Source of the DNA: Larix kaempferi
Taxonomy: Eukaryota > Streptophyta > Pinopsida > Pinales > Pinaceae
Reading direction: 5' to 3'
Assembly (NCBI GenBank): GCA_027924585.1
Contig: BSBM01000608.1
Location: 11,940,501-12,004,500, forward strand
DNA: 64,000 nt
The notes under the pieces were generated by a model that was not told where the DNA came from, did not search any database, and was given only the letters and a program-made list of their open reading frames with translations. Below are positions 22,418 through 33,392 of this stretch, piece by piece; position 1 is the first letter of the stretch; the number at the start of each line of letters is the position of its first letter. A program made the position numbers and the translations under genes.

Positions 22418-23530
22418 AGCTACTCTTATAGGGACCACACTGAGATCCGAGTCTTAGTGAAGGAGTTGACCACCTCAGAGCTGCCAGCTGCTGATCTTTG
22501 GAAGCTCATTGAGAAATATGGGAAGAAAAAGTTGATATTGAATCACTGAAGATTCGATGATCGTGGGATAGCAGCATGGAGGAAATATTCACTAAAGCAT
22601 TTTTTTATTTTGTTAGAGTCTGTTGTCTTTCGGTAAAAATGCTCAATAATTTTGTAAAAGAAAATTGATCCATTTTTACCAGCATTGTCATTTTGTTGTA
22701 ACTAATTCCTAAGGGTGGTGAACCTGTTTGAATAGGTGTCACCTACATTGTAACAACTTCCTGTTGAGGCAGCTCGAGTCGGAAGGCTCTGAGCATATAT
22801 GTAAGCAATGTAATAGAAGGAGAAAGGGTTGGAAACTTTTGTTGGACTCGTGAATTCCCTGTGTTATTAAGCACTCTTAGATATATTTTAATAAAATCTA
22901 GCTAGGCCGAGCAAGGTTTTCTATCAGAGATTCCTATGTTATTCGTCTTGCAGTCTATTTACTTCTTCTCTTATGTGAATGTTTCTCTCACTGTTTAATT
23001 CATACTGTTATGCTTTTTCATGCTTGGATAAGTGTTGTATCGGGACATAAGTCATAAATATTATGCTCTGTTGCTTTCATTTAAAGCATCCACTACCATT
23101 TTTTGCTAAAGTCAGTATAGAATTCATTATCATAAGCTCTATATTGATGAGTTGTTCATATCTTCTTCTTTAATCACCAAACAAAATCTTTTTTACTATG
23201 AGCGGGTGGCTATCCTGCCTCTGATTAGTTTTCTTTGCAAAGCATTGTCATGTTTAATCACATCCTGCCTATTGCCTCTGGTTAGTTTGATCTACAATTT
23301 GGATTTGTCTTTACTCATGATCTGTGTGTGTTTTATGTTTTAAGTGAATTTATTTAATTAAAACAATTATCTGTTTCTGCAAATGATTAACATAAATTAA
23401 TAAATTCATGTTAATTTTTCAATTAGCATTCCAGCTACATGGTAATCTTGCATGTGCCTAATCCTTATAACTACTATGAGTGAATTTTAATTTCCTGATT
23501 GTGTTGTGGTTAAATCCGCATTAGTAATTT
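22418..23530 (+). other. 3' flank of relic A, probable LTR promoter/U5 remnant
   Basis: No coding frame. The stretch about 23290-23480 resembles 31870-32080 downstream of relic B: GATCTGTGT, ATGTTTTAA, GAATTTATT.AATTAAAAC, TTTCTGCAAAT, TTAATTTTTCAATT.., AATCTTG.ATG and GAATTTTAATTT in the same order. In element G the matching position is R/U5 of the LTR. AATAAAATC near 22890 is a possible polyadenylation signal. So relics A and B may be LTRs whose outer parts were lost or overwritten. Confidence 0.5.
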
Positions 23531-23532
23531 CG

Positions 23533-24240
23533 CTATACTCAATGTGCCAAATCAAATAAAAAATAGTAACCTCCCTATACTTAGTGTGCCAAATCAAATA
23601 TGCCACGTGTCACAATATGATCATTCCACGTGTCACCCTAGCATACTAGATATCAACATTTTAACAACGAAATTTATAGACATTTTTCTTTAAATACTTT
23701 GCTGGCAAGTGGAAATATTCTCAGAGAAAGAGCGGCCACTCTTTCTCCAGGGTGTTCTACTGTTACAATTCCCTCATAAATGAAGGGTCGGCCGACCCTT
23801 CTTATTCGAAATATTATTTTCATAATAGTTCGACACTCCAAGAAGGGTCAGTCGATCCTTATTGTATTATCCATTACGGCTATAGTTGAACTCCTAGATA
23901 AAGGTTTTGACAATTAACAACAAAAAGAAGGGGTGGCCAATCCTTCTTGTCATAAAATGAAAGTCAGGAAAAACCATTTTTATATGATATAAATTCCAAG
24001 GTGTTCTATTTTTACAATTCCCTCGTAATTGAAGGGTTTTCCAACCCTTCTTATACCCCATATTATTTTCATAATAGTTGGAAACTGCAAGAAGTGTCTG
24101 TCGACCCTTATTACCAATATTCTTTTCATTATGGATATAGCTAAATTGTTGGATATAGGTTTTCATAATTAACTATAAAAAGAAGGGGCGACCGATCCTT
24201 GTTTTCGGAAAACGGAAGTCAGGACAAACTATTTTTATAT
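23533..24240. repeat. Palindrome repeat copy P3 (best preserved palindromes)
   Basis: Head TATACTCAATGTGCCAAATC, then GCCACGTGTCA at 23602-23612 and CCACGTGTCACC about 24 bases later. GAGAAAGAGCGGCCACTCTTTCTC (23724-23747, one mismatched pair) follows, then the perfect 20-base palindrome GAAGGGTCGGCCGACCCTTC at 23782-23801, then imperfect ones near 23840, 23927, 24030, 24092 and 24182. It begins immediately after the U5-like flank of relic A. No coding frame. Confidence 0.9.
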
Positions 24241-25033
24241 TTTATAACTTTTCACCTTAAAATTTTGAACAATTACAAATGAAAATTGCAATTTTGAACA
24301 CTTTTCAAATCAGAAATTGCATTTTTTGATTTTAAATTCACATTTGAAGGTTATATATTCATACCTCCCTTCTAGCATAAAGGGCTTTAATTAAAAAATA
24401 ATAATAACTAACAACACTTTTCATTCTTTTTATCAGATTTCATTCTATTTAGAAAAAGAGAAAAAATAAATAATGCTTCGATTTAAAAAAACAAAAGGAA
24501 AGAATGTTTCTATTTAAAAAAAAAGAATGTTTCTATTAAAAAAAAAGAAAAAAGAAAGAATAGAATAGTTTTTGTATAATTCTACTATAATGATACTAAT
24601 GTAAATGTGTAAAGTTACTTATTTACAATTACTTCCACAAGTAAACTTCAGTTCAAGGAGCATTATCCCTCAGTTGCGGATGTCAACATGATCTATGGGG
24701 CCATCCCCCCAACATGTGGAGAGCACGAGGGGAGGGATCCTAGCACCCCGCACCCTTAACGCTGCACACATTACCCTGCCCGGTATCAGACCTGCCCACA
24801 ATGATGCACACCTCCACACATGTCTACCCGCCACTCCACCTGCCCTACCATCTGTCTACCTCCACAGCTGGCCACCCCCACACTTGTGGCTTAATGGCAT
24901 CCCTCTGCACTGTTGCTCACAAGTCCCTTCGCATTTAATTTGGCCGCCACCCTGGTAGAGCTCGACCGTAGCTTGGCCCTATGCACATTCATTTCAGCCC
25001 TCGGCTCTTTCAATTCTGCTCTCTACTCTTAAC
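24241..25033. other. A-rich stretch, then GC-richer stretch; no gene recognised
   Basis: 24241-24620 has A-runs with a short repeated phrase (AAAGAATGTTTCTATT with poly-A, about 24500-24545). 24660-25030 changes sharply to C-rich sequence. The long Pro/His-rich plus frame at 24695-24958 is explained by base composition rather than by a protein. Confidence 0.4.
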
Positions 25034-25560
25034 TATGGCTCGTTCGAACACTAGCCATGACATACAAACTCCTCGCTATTTAAACCTGTCCATGCACACC
25101 ATAGATGACACTTAGTATGCCTCCTCGAACCTTTGGTTCGACTCTGTTCATCCTTATATTCAGCTCCAGTTCTGGTTCTGGTCCCTCATGGATTCTTTTT
25201 CCATGACCAAGTCCCGTTGTCTTTCACGTCGAGGTGGGGGGAATCGTTGCTCTAGGAGCTAGAGCACCCCAAGCTCTGGTGATGGTTTTGACACTGGCAT
25301 TTTCTTTGCCAGTCGCAACCTGATTGAAGACTGGCTCATGAAGAATATGTTGGGGAAGATTGTGGATGACTTTCTAGGAAACTAGGGTTCTACTCGGAAC
25401 CAAATGTGGTCCACCAGGGCCAAGCTCGTTTCCCGGGATGAAAAGCTAGCTAATCTCGACGCCACCTTCTCCTGGAGCCAGCACGCGATTTTAAGTCGAA
25501 GTCCAGTCTAGGATGAATCTACTGGTAAAGGTAATGGCGACCCTTCTCGTGTCTCTGCGG
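25034..25560 (+). pseudogene. Unrecognised coding relic with only TAG stops
   Basis: One plus frame from an ATG at 25034 stays protein-like for about 175 codons, interrupted by four stops that are all TAG (near 25112, 25259, 25382 and 25510). Readable parts include NLWFDSVHPYIQLQFWFWSL, FASRNLIEDWLMKNMLGKIV and KLANLDATFSWSQHAIL. The C-rich 5' flank and early ATG resemble the start of a retrotransposon gag or accessory ORF, but I recognise no domain. It ends where palindrome copy P4 begins. Confidence 0.35.
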
Positions 25561-26060
25561 CCTTGCTATACTCAATGTTCCAAATCAAATATGCCACATG
25601 GCACAATATGATTGTTCCACGTGTCACCCTAGGATACTAGATATCAACATTTTACCAATGAAATTTATAGATGTTTTGATTTAAAGACTTTGCTGGAAAA
25701 TGGAAATATTCTTAGAGAAAGAGCACGGTCTCTCTTTCTCCAATGTGTTCTATTGTTACAATTCCCTCCCAATTGAAGGGTCGATCGACCCTTCTTATTC
25801 CCCACATTATTTTCATAATAGTTCGACACTGCAAGAAGGGTCAGTCGACCCTTCTTATTACCAATATTCTTTTCATAATATTTTGACACTGCAAGAAGGG
25901 TCGGTCGATCCTTCTTGTGTTCTCCATTATGGATATAGATGAATTGTTGGATAAATGTTTTCATCATTAAGTACGAAAAGAAGGGGCGACCGATCCTTCC
26001 TGTCGAAAAACAAGTGTCGGGGCAAACCATTTTTATATCTTATAACTTAGCCGATTAATT
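25561..26060. repeat. Palindrome repeat copy P4
   Basis: Head TATACTCAATGTTCCAAATC, then GCCACATGGCAC and CCACGTGTCACC. An imperfect GAGAAAGAGCACGGTCTCTCTTTCTC follows near 25715-25741, then the perfect palindrome GAAGGGTCGATCGACCCTTC at 25775-25794, AAGAAGGGTCAGTCGACCCTTCTT at 25833-25856 (one mismatched pair), one near 25893 and GAAGGGGCGACCGATCCTTC near 25980. Spacer phrases are the same as in P2 and P3. Confidence 0.9.
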
Positions 26061-26129
26061 TGTTATTCTAATAATGACTTGAATATTTTAGACATTCATT
26101 TTTTCACATTAAAATTTAGAACATTTATT

Positions 26130-26720
26130 AAATAAAACCCCGCAACCTTTCTTTTCCTTCCTGCATATTTAAGTTTTAACCGTCGATTTGTCTTGATCCC
26201 GCGGATGAGATTACACTGGGTGATTTAAATGAAGTTTAGTTTGTCCATTTTTTGACTGTTTTTCTGAAGTTGTGGGAAGCTCTGATTTTTTCCACCAAGT
26301 CGTTTTCATCCCGCAATCCCGCTTATTTCTTATTTCGGGAAGACTTTGTAAATAACTTTTGAACTTTTCATTCCGCAACCTTTAATTGCAGATTGCGGAA
26401 AAGTGGTTCAAGTAATAAGGTGTGTTGTGTGGCCCCGCAACCTGCAATTGCGATTGCGAAAGATTATTTGAATTATAAAGGGTTGTTTTTTATCCCGCAT
26501 CTCGCAATCGACATTTGTGGATTGCAGATTGCGGGAACCTTTTTTATTGTTGGCTTTCTAGGTTGCAATCTTGCAACCCTCAACCCGCAATTGCGGATTG
26601 CGGATTGGGGGAACAATGTACATAGTTCCAAAATAAAACTTTCGCAACTTGACCCTGCATCCCGCCAAGTTTAATTTTAGTCGTTGATTCGTTTTCATCC
26701 TACGGTCTAGATTTGGTCCG
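26130..26720. repeat. CCGCAAT/ATTGCGG inverted-motif cluster
   Basis: At least ten copies of CCGCAA or CCCGCA(T/A) alternate with ATTGCGG, giving short palindromes such as CCCGCAATTGCGGATTGCGG (about 26585-26605) and GCAGATTGCGGG (near 26525). The first 100 bases match 17020-17110 after copy P2. Likely continuation of the P composite repeat, with its own second type of hairpin. Confidence 0.75.
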
Positions 26721-27870
26721 CAAGAAATATGATAAGTAAAACATGCAAAAATAATGAATCAATTTAGGTTTATTTATACGAGTAGAGAAAACTTCTTTTT
26801 TTTTCGGCCGAAGAAATTTTTTTTCCATTTCATTATTCGTCCGAATAACCTTTGCTATAATTGATGTTTCCATTACGGAAAAAGGTTATTCGGCCGAATA
26901 AGATTTGAGACATGAAAGCTTGACGATTCTGCAGAATTTTCAGGTTTCTCCATTTTCAGAAGGAAAAAACCTCTTACACTACAAAACAAATGTCGGACTT
27001 GATACCATTAGGTTCATCATTGAATCTACTTTACGTGGGTATAGATTTTGTTGTGTATAGATAAGAACTGATATTTTTTATGTTTTATTTTCGTAACATG
27101 CGTCGAGTTTGGATTCATCTCTTTAAAAAAAAGGTGAAAAGAAAAATCCATAACTTTAAAAATACACCACCAAACAAATTGAAAAAAATGTGGGAATCTT
27201 AATTGGCGTGTCTACTTCAAAAGGGTGTTCGTAGATTTTTTATTTTTAGAGTCAATTGAGAGAAAAGTGGCGCAAAAAAAAACATGTTGAAAATCGACTA
27301 AGTTTCCCCATAGATCGACTTTAAAAAAATATAATAATTAGTATATAGATCCATTGGTTACAAACTTATAGTCAGGCACTAGTACATTGTGTGTAGATCA
27401 TCGTAGCATTTTTCGATTTTACTGGCACAACAAATCATGACTATTTTGTAGTATTTTCATTTTATAAGAACACACTGTCAAACATTTGAGAAATTGACAT
27501 ATCAAATCTCAATAAAAAAAATTGAAAAAATTATGAATAGAAAGCTAACATAATTCTCTAAAAGTTTTATTTTTACTGCAAAGTGAAATTCTAAACAAAA
27601 ATATCACTTTTGTTTGCACAAAGTTGAAAAACATGAAAAAACCAGAATTATTTTCTCACGAGACCCCCCAAAATAGACACCCATCTTCATTTTTTCACCC
27701 CCCGTCGAAAAGAAATAAATATGTGATTTTCCCTATTTTTCCTTGTCATTTTTATTTTTAGAAATTACCTTGCTGCTTGAATTTTACTGCGAAGTTTTTA
27801 CCATGTCTGTTACCCGTTACTTTCAGCTGAAACAAGTTGGTTTTGCTCATTCCTCTTATTCAGTTATCTA
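26721..27870. other. AT-rich spacer with one strong inverted repeat; no gene
   Basis: No coding frame. TTCGGCCGAA palindrome near 26807, and an inverted repeat with arms 26835-26853 and 26881-26899 (18 of 19 paired, 27-base loop). The remainder is A/T-rich sequence without features I can support. Confidence 0.5.
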
Positions 27871-30800
27871 TTGTTTCGATATTTTGAATTGTTTTTTATT
27901 TTTGTTCATTCGTTTATCAGAAACCCTCCAGTTTCAAACGTGTTGAGAAATACTCGTTGTAAAACTGCTCAGAAGGATTTACTGAACAAAGACCCAAATT
28001 TTGGTATTTTCTCTGACACTAGTGATAAAATCATTGAAACCTATCAGCTAGATTGGTCCAGAATCTATTCAATTTTAGATAATGATGACCTATCAGACAT
28101 TCAAAATGACCAACTGGCGTATGAGAAAATTAGGGATTCCCAGCTTCATGCCATTGCTGCCAGACCCGCTATCTTGCCTTATACTAATGCGGTTAAATGG
28201 ATTGTGGACCATGCTAACCCTAAAGACCTGTCATTTAATGACAATGCAGTGTCACAATTGGCTCCCTTCCTCCCTAAGGATTTCATCAGAGCTTATGCTC
28301 TTAAATGGTCTATGCAACACCTTAACGCTAATTTCATGGAATCTTGTAAGACCAGGTACAATTTCAACGAAATGTTGAAGTCATGGATGAATAAACCTAG
28401 TAGTTTCATCTGTAGGGATGATAACTTGTACCTGGTTTCCTGGTTTAGAGAACCTTATTCCCTATTAGATGCCATGCTATGCAGACTCTATGGTCTCCCA
28501 AACGTTTATGTATTTAAAGTTGATTGGGCTCCTTAGCCCATCATGTTCTAACGACTGGTGAGTTGTTCCCTTAGGCATCAATCTTGTCTTTTGAACTCAA
28601 AACAACCATTCAAGCATATCAAAAGGCATCGACTGTGAAGAAGCCACATTTCTTCTTTTCAGCTTTTGTCGTTGATATATTTTGTGTAGAATTCCAATAT
28701 CCCAACATGGGATGGAATTGGACTCCATTAGATCCTCCTGTCCATATTTATCATTCCGCATTATGGGAGAACAATTATATGCCTTTCATATTTGGCATTT
28801 GTGATCACTTCTTTGGAAGTATTTACTTCAAAATCTTCAGAGAACAGGCTCTTGCTTTCTCAATTGATGCCAGAACCTTCATTTCCACAATTGGTGATTG
28901 GTATGTGTGTGAATCCTTATCATGTGTCATAGTTTGGGGAGGCAATATTGTTCATCTGCTACCCAGGATAGTTCCTGACAGATTGGTCATTGAAGAGGTT
29001 TCCTACCAAACTGTTACCGATGGTGTGTATTTAAAGCTAAGTGGTCCTAAGAGGAAGGCATGGCCTGAGTTCCCCTTGAACTTTGGTCCATTGGCCATCC
29101 CAAATTCAACTTGGGATATAGTGTTGGGTGACAAAATTGCTGCATTAAAATTGGATTCTGTGACCAAAAGAAGACATGATCCTAAAGTTGTTCTAGATGC
29201 TGATTTCAAGCACAACCATGTGAGGGGTGGGTTTGTTCATGAAGAACTTCCTTATGACTCCATCTATCAGGGAGTAAATACATTTGATGAATTCTTGACA
29301 AGGGCTAAGAGTAAATATGAACATAACCATATCATGTAGTATCAACATGTCCTTAAGACTACGGTTTTGAGCTGCAGAGCAATGGAACTAAACCTCATTT
29401 AGAAAGAAAGAAAGTATAGAGAGGGGAAAGAAGGTCAGAAAGCACCTGCTCCACTAATGCTAACCTGCAATAAAGGGGATAAAGGAAAAGGTCTCATGGA
29501 AGATGCTCGAGTGGTAAAGACTGCTAAACAATCGAAAGTATTGATGCAGGCATCACAACAATCAAAGCAGAATTTAGCTTAGATGACTTCGATGATAGAC
29601 ACTCAAGTAGTTGCAGCTGATAAGCTTACTGTTGATATTCAAGTGACTGTTGTAGTTACTCAAATTGTCACCAAGTCATCCAAAAGGCATAAAAATCATC
29701 CTTCTGCATGTCAAATCCCTACCTTCAATATTAGTGACAGTGATGTTGAAGGTGAAGTACATTCTTCTATGCCTGTGATTAAGGAAGTAACTGAAACTTC
29801 ACAAATAAATACATATTTATTGAATGCTATTGAAGTGGATGACTATGTCCCAGACCATCAGTTTCTTGAAACTACACCTGCTACTGACACCACAACCTCA
29901 GCACTTCTACTTCCATCTATTCAAATTCTTTCAACTTTGTCATCTGGGGTAACACCTCCATTCCCCATATCCCAGCTTTTCCATACTCTAACTACCATCA
30001 CTTCTCCATTCCCATCCATCTCAGTTCCACTTCCTATTTTTCCATCTACTATTGCAGAGATCTAGTCTTTGACTGTCCCTCTGCAATCACCTCCATTCAT
30101 TTTATCACCACCAGCTACTAATGAGCAGACTCCGGTTCCTCCTTCTTCATTACCAGCTGATGATATCCAAGTTCCACTTTTTGAAGCCTTCACTTCAATT
30201 CCATCCCCAAATTGTGTACCAGCAGTTATTCGAAATATCCCTTCCACCCCAACTACTTCCCAAATAACTATGTCTATACATGCTCCTTCTACTACTCAGA
30301 CATCTACATTGGTTTCAACGATAAATGTGAATTCATCATTTATTGAATTGGTAGCTGAGTTTGAAGAAGACATTGTAGTCCCTCTTGGGGATTACTTCTA
30401 CAGCAGAGCTTCCAAGTCAATGGCAAGAAAAGGTAAGAAGAGAAGTAGGGATCAAGGTGGATTGGAGGCACCTACTCCTAATCAAATAATTTGGACCAAG
30501 CAGTCTGATGAAATACAACGAGAAGCATTGGATGTTGCTACAGCCATGGGTGAATTTGTAGGTGCAAACTATGATTCAGTGACAACGCTGAATAGGGATA
30601 TTGATTTAAATAAAGAAGAGCTAAAGAAGCTTGAAGATGAATTGGAAAAAACCAATGAGGAACATGAATCTTATGTTACTGATCTCAGGAAGGTATTTGA
30701 AGATATGTTTGAAGATCTGCAGTTGAAAAAAACCTCTCTCCAGGTTAAATTACATGATGCAGAAGTTGTAAATGTTTCCAATACACAAAGGATAGATGTG

Positions 30801-31622
30801 CTAGAAAAACAATGTGAGGATGCAACTGCAAGTGTATCCTCCTCTGTATTCTCTAGGTTTTCCCAGCTGGATTTTAAGGATTTGGCCATTCAAGTCAGTG
30901 ATTAACACTTTAAGTTGCTAGCTGAATTGTTTCACACCTTGAATGATATCCAGGAGACTCACATTGCTTTTTGGAAGATGTCTATTACTCTTGATCAACA
31001 AGTAGCTAAAAGATAGCAGGAATTTAAGGCCAATGAAGATATTGTGCAATGGCAGAGGTACATTAAGGAGACACTTGAGAATATTCCTACTCTCACTAGT
31101 TTCCAACTGAAGAAAATCAAAACTGCGTTGCACGCTTGGCATGATCTAAATGATATGGTTGGAGATACTATCCAGAAAGCACAAGGTGTTTGCGGAAGGA
31201 GATGGTACATTGTGGTTAGCATCATGGAGAAGTTGCAGTTCCCTACCATGGACCTCATTGAAAGCGCTTGTCCACTGAAGTTGATGCTAGAACATGTTGA
31301 ACGTCGATGTGAGGAAGCTAAAGAGAAGATCCAACACCTCGAGTATATCAATATTGATGACATGGATCAGTTAATCAGGAAACCTGTCGCCATTGAGGGA
31401 ATGATCCACATTTTTATTGGTATTTGGCATAATTTGGCTAAAAACGAGATGGAAACTTTTATGTGTGATGCCCAACTAGGGCTTGAGTCGATCAATTATC
31501 CAAATATAGATGAATTTTTAGAAATTGTAGCCATGTGGAAAGATTTTCTTAGCCATTATCCTAGTTCGATTTTTGAAATCCCTATTTTTGGGGGGAATTC
31601 ATCCTTTGTAACAAAATTGTAA
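27871..31622 (+). pseudogene. Relic B of the U3-ORF protein family (about 1,250 codons)
   Basis: Frame one runs 27871-28536 and ends at a one-base shift near 28533. From there a single other frame continues to 31622, interrupted only by point stops (about 28573, 29337, 29400, 29580, 30063, 30903 and 31014; all TAG except 30903, TAA). Order: an N-terminal globular part with AMLCRLYGLPNVYVFKVDW (the G ORF has LMLCRIFGMPDGTVYKIQW), FFFSAFVVDIFCV, MGWNWTPLDPPVHIYHSALW, and GDWYVCESLSCVIVWGG near the VVREV-type motif; then a Ser/Thr/Pro-rich linker (29583-30400), a KKGKKRSRDQ-like basic patch, a coiled coil (about 30560-30900), and a C-terminal part with INIDDMDQLIRKPVAIEGM. The family is clear from the shared order and wording; function is unknown. 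Confidence 0.75.
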
Positions 31623-32079
31623 TTATTATTTAAAGGGTAGTTTTCTCGTAGGCTAGGGATCATGATGGAATTCGGAGGAGAAAATCAGCAGAAGAGATTG
31701 GGCATACTCTGGTTAATGCAGGGCTTGTAATTCCTGCAAACTTTCAGTAATACAGTTATGTTATTCTCTTCCATACTCTTTTGTCTATTAATCAAATTTC
31801 TTTGATCAATATTGATTTTCACTTTCAGGTTTTTTAACCATACTGTTTAATATTTTGCGATCTATAATTACATTGATCTACAGTTTTGATTTTTCTTTGC
31901 TTATGATCTGTGTATCCTTAATGTTTTAAAAGAATTTATTCAATTAAAACTTTTAGCTATTTCTGCAAATTGTTTTTACAAAAAATTATAATTGATTTTA
32001 ATTTTTCAATTGACATATTAGTTACAGGTCAATCTTGAATGCGCTTGAACCCTTAATTTGCCATCAGTTAATTTTAATT
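31623..32079 (+). other. 3' flank of relic B, U5-like, cut by element M
   Basis: AT-rich and similar in order to 23290-23480 downstream of relic A. The similarity stops exactly at ...AATTTTAATT at 32079, where element M's LTR begins with TG. That places M's insertion in the tail of relic B. Confidence 0.6.
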
Positions 32080-32621
32080 TGTTGTTGACTCAAACCCAAT
32101 CGACAGGGGTTCCCATCACTGTCGACACCAACCCACCGCGATCTCCCTAAGCACCAACCCAGACAAGTTTTACCCTGTCCAGCAACACCTGCGAAACAGA
32201 TGAGGTCTCACCCGAGGCGATCAACGAAGAGTGGACGAAACCATGTTTCCTCCGAATGAAGGAGGATGATTGTGGAAATACTTTCTTACTTAACTTATCG
32301 CAACATTCAAGACAAATCTATGCATTCAAGTTTACCATCATTCATATTCATAGCATCATTCTACAGAAACATTCATCGTGACAAGTATAACATTACATTA
32401 TAACTGCAGCAAGAAACCATCGCAATATGCATAAAAGGTACACAAGGAATCTCACCAAACAGTTCCGTCATGTCATATTACTTCAGCAAAAACCTTGATA
32501 CAACATCTCTACAAAACCAAATCTCAGCAATATCTCTTGATCTCACATACAGACTCAAAGATGCACACAAATCAACATCCAAAGATCCGTACTAGGATGC
32601 CCTTACACTTCCAACATATGA

Positions 32622-32631
32622 CTATATATAG
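32622..32631 (-). promoter_or_regulatory. Candidate TATA box of element M LTR
   Basis: CTATATATAG, self-complementary. In element orientation it lies after the end of the U3 ORF, leaving about 540 bases for R and U5. No transcription evidence can be read from sequence. Confidence 0.45.
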
Positions 32632-33392
32632 GCTTCCGCCTTTACAATGCTTGTCCACTTACTAACAACTTCCTAATCGACACTTGGAAAAATGACCCAA
32701 AATCTAACTGACACGGTCCAAATGACCCAAAAACCCACCTACTGCGGTACAATTATCTCAAAACTACATATCATATGGTCCAATGACCCAAAAACCCGCA
32801 TTCTACGGTACAATCAACTCAAAAATACATAAAATACTCTAGCCTTCTGCCTTCCGCGACCTCTTCTGATGTGTCACAGCATAGGCAATGCTACAATTCT
32901 TCCTTACCAAACCACCTACCAACAGGCCCCCAACACAATCTTGTGGTTCACCCTCGAGCCATGTCAACTGGACATGGTGTACTCTGTGGTCTTGACTTTG
33001 AAGTCCTCGTACTTCTGCTTGACTATCATCAACATTTCCTTTGCTGTCGTAGCCGCCTCCTGACTGTCAACAACATCCTGGGGCAATGGGTGTTCGGTCA
33101 GCTTCACAGCCACTTGTTGACAATGTCCCTGTACTGCCTGGAGAACTTCACCAGCCTTTGTTATAAACTGGCCACCAACATCCTAGAACTACTCCAGCTG
33201 TGTGGCACACTTCTTCTATCGCTCATCGGCCTTGGCGACGCGCTGCTGCAGATATTTCAAATCTGCAGACTTGGCAACCTGCTCCATGGGTGGCATCACA
33301 CGCATCACTGCCTTTAGCATCTCCAACTACCGCTCTACTTCCTGTCGAACCTTCATCAGTTGTTCAACCTACTCATCCTGAACGATCCATCC

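Noticed and set aside
24695-24958. Pro/His-rich 87-codon plus frame
   Set aside because: Explained by C-rich composition; no motif and no continuation.
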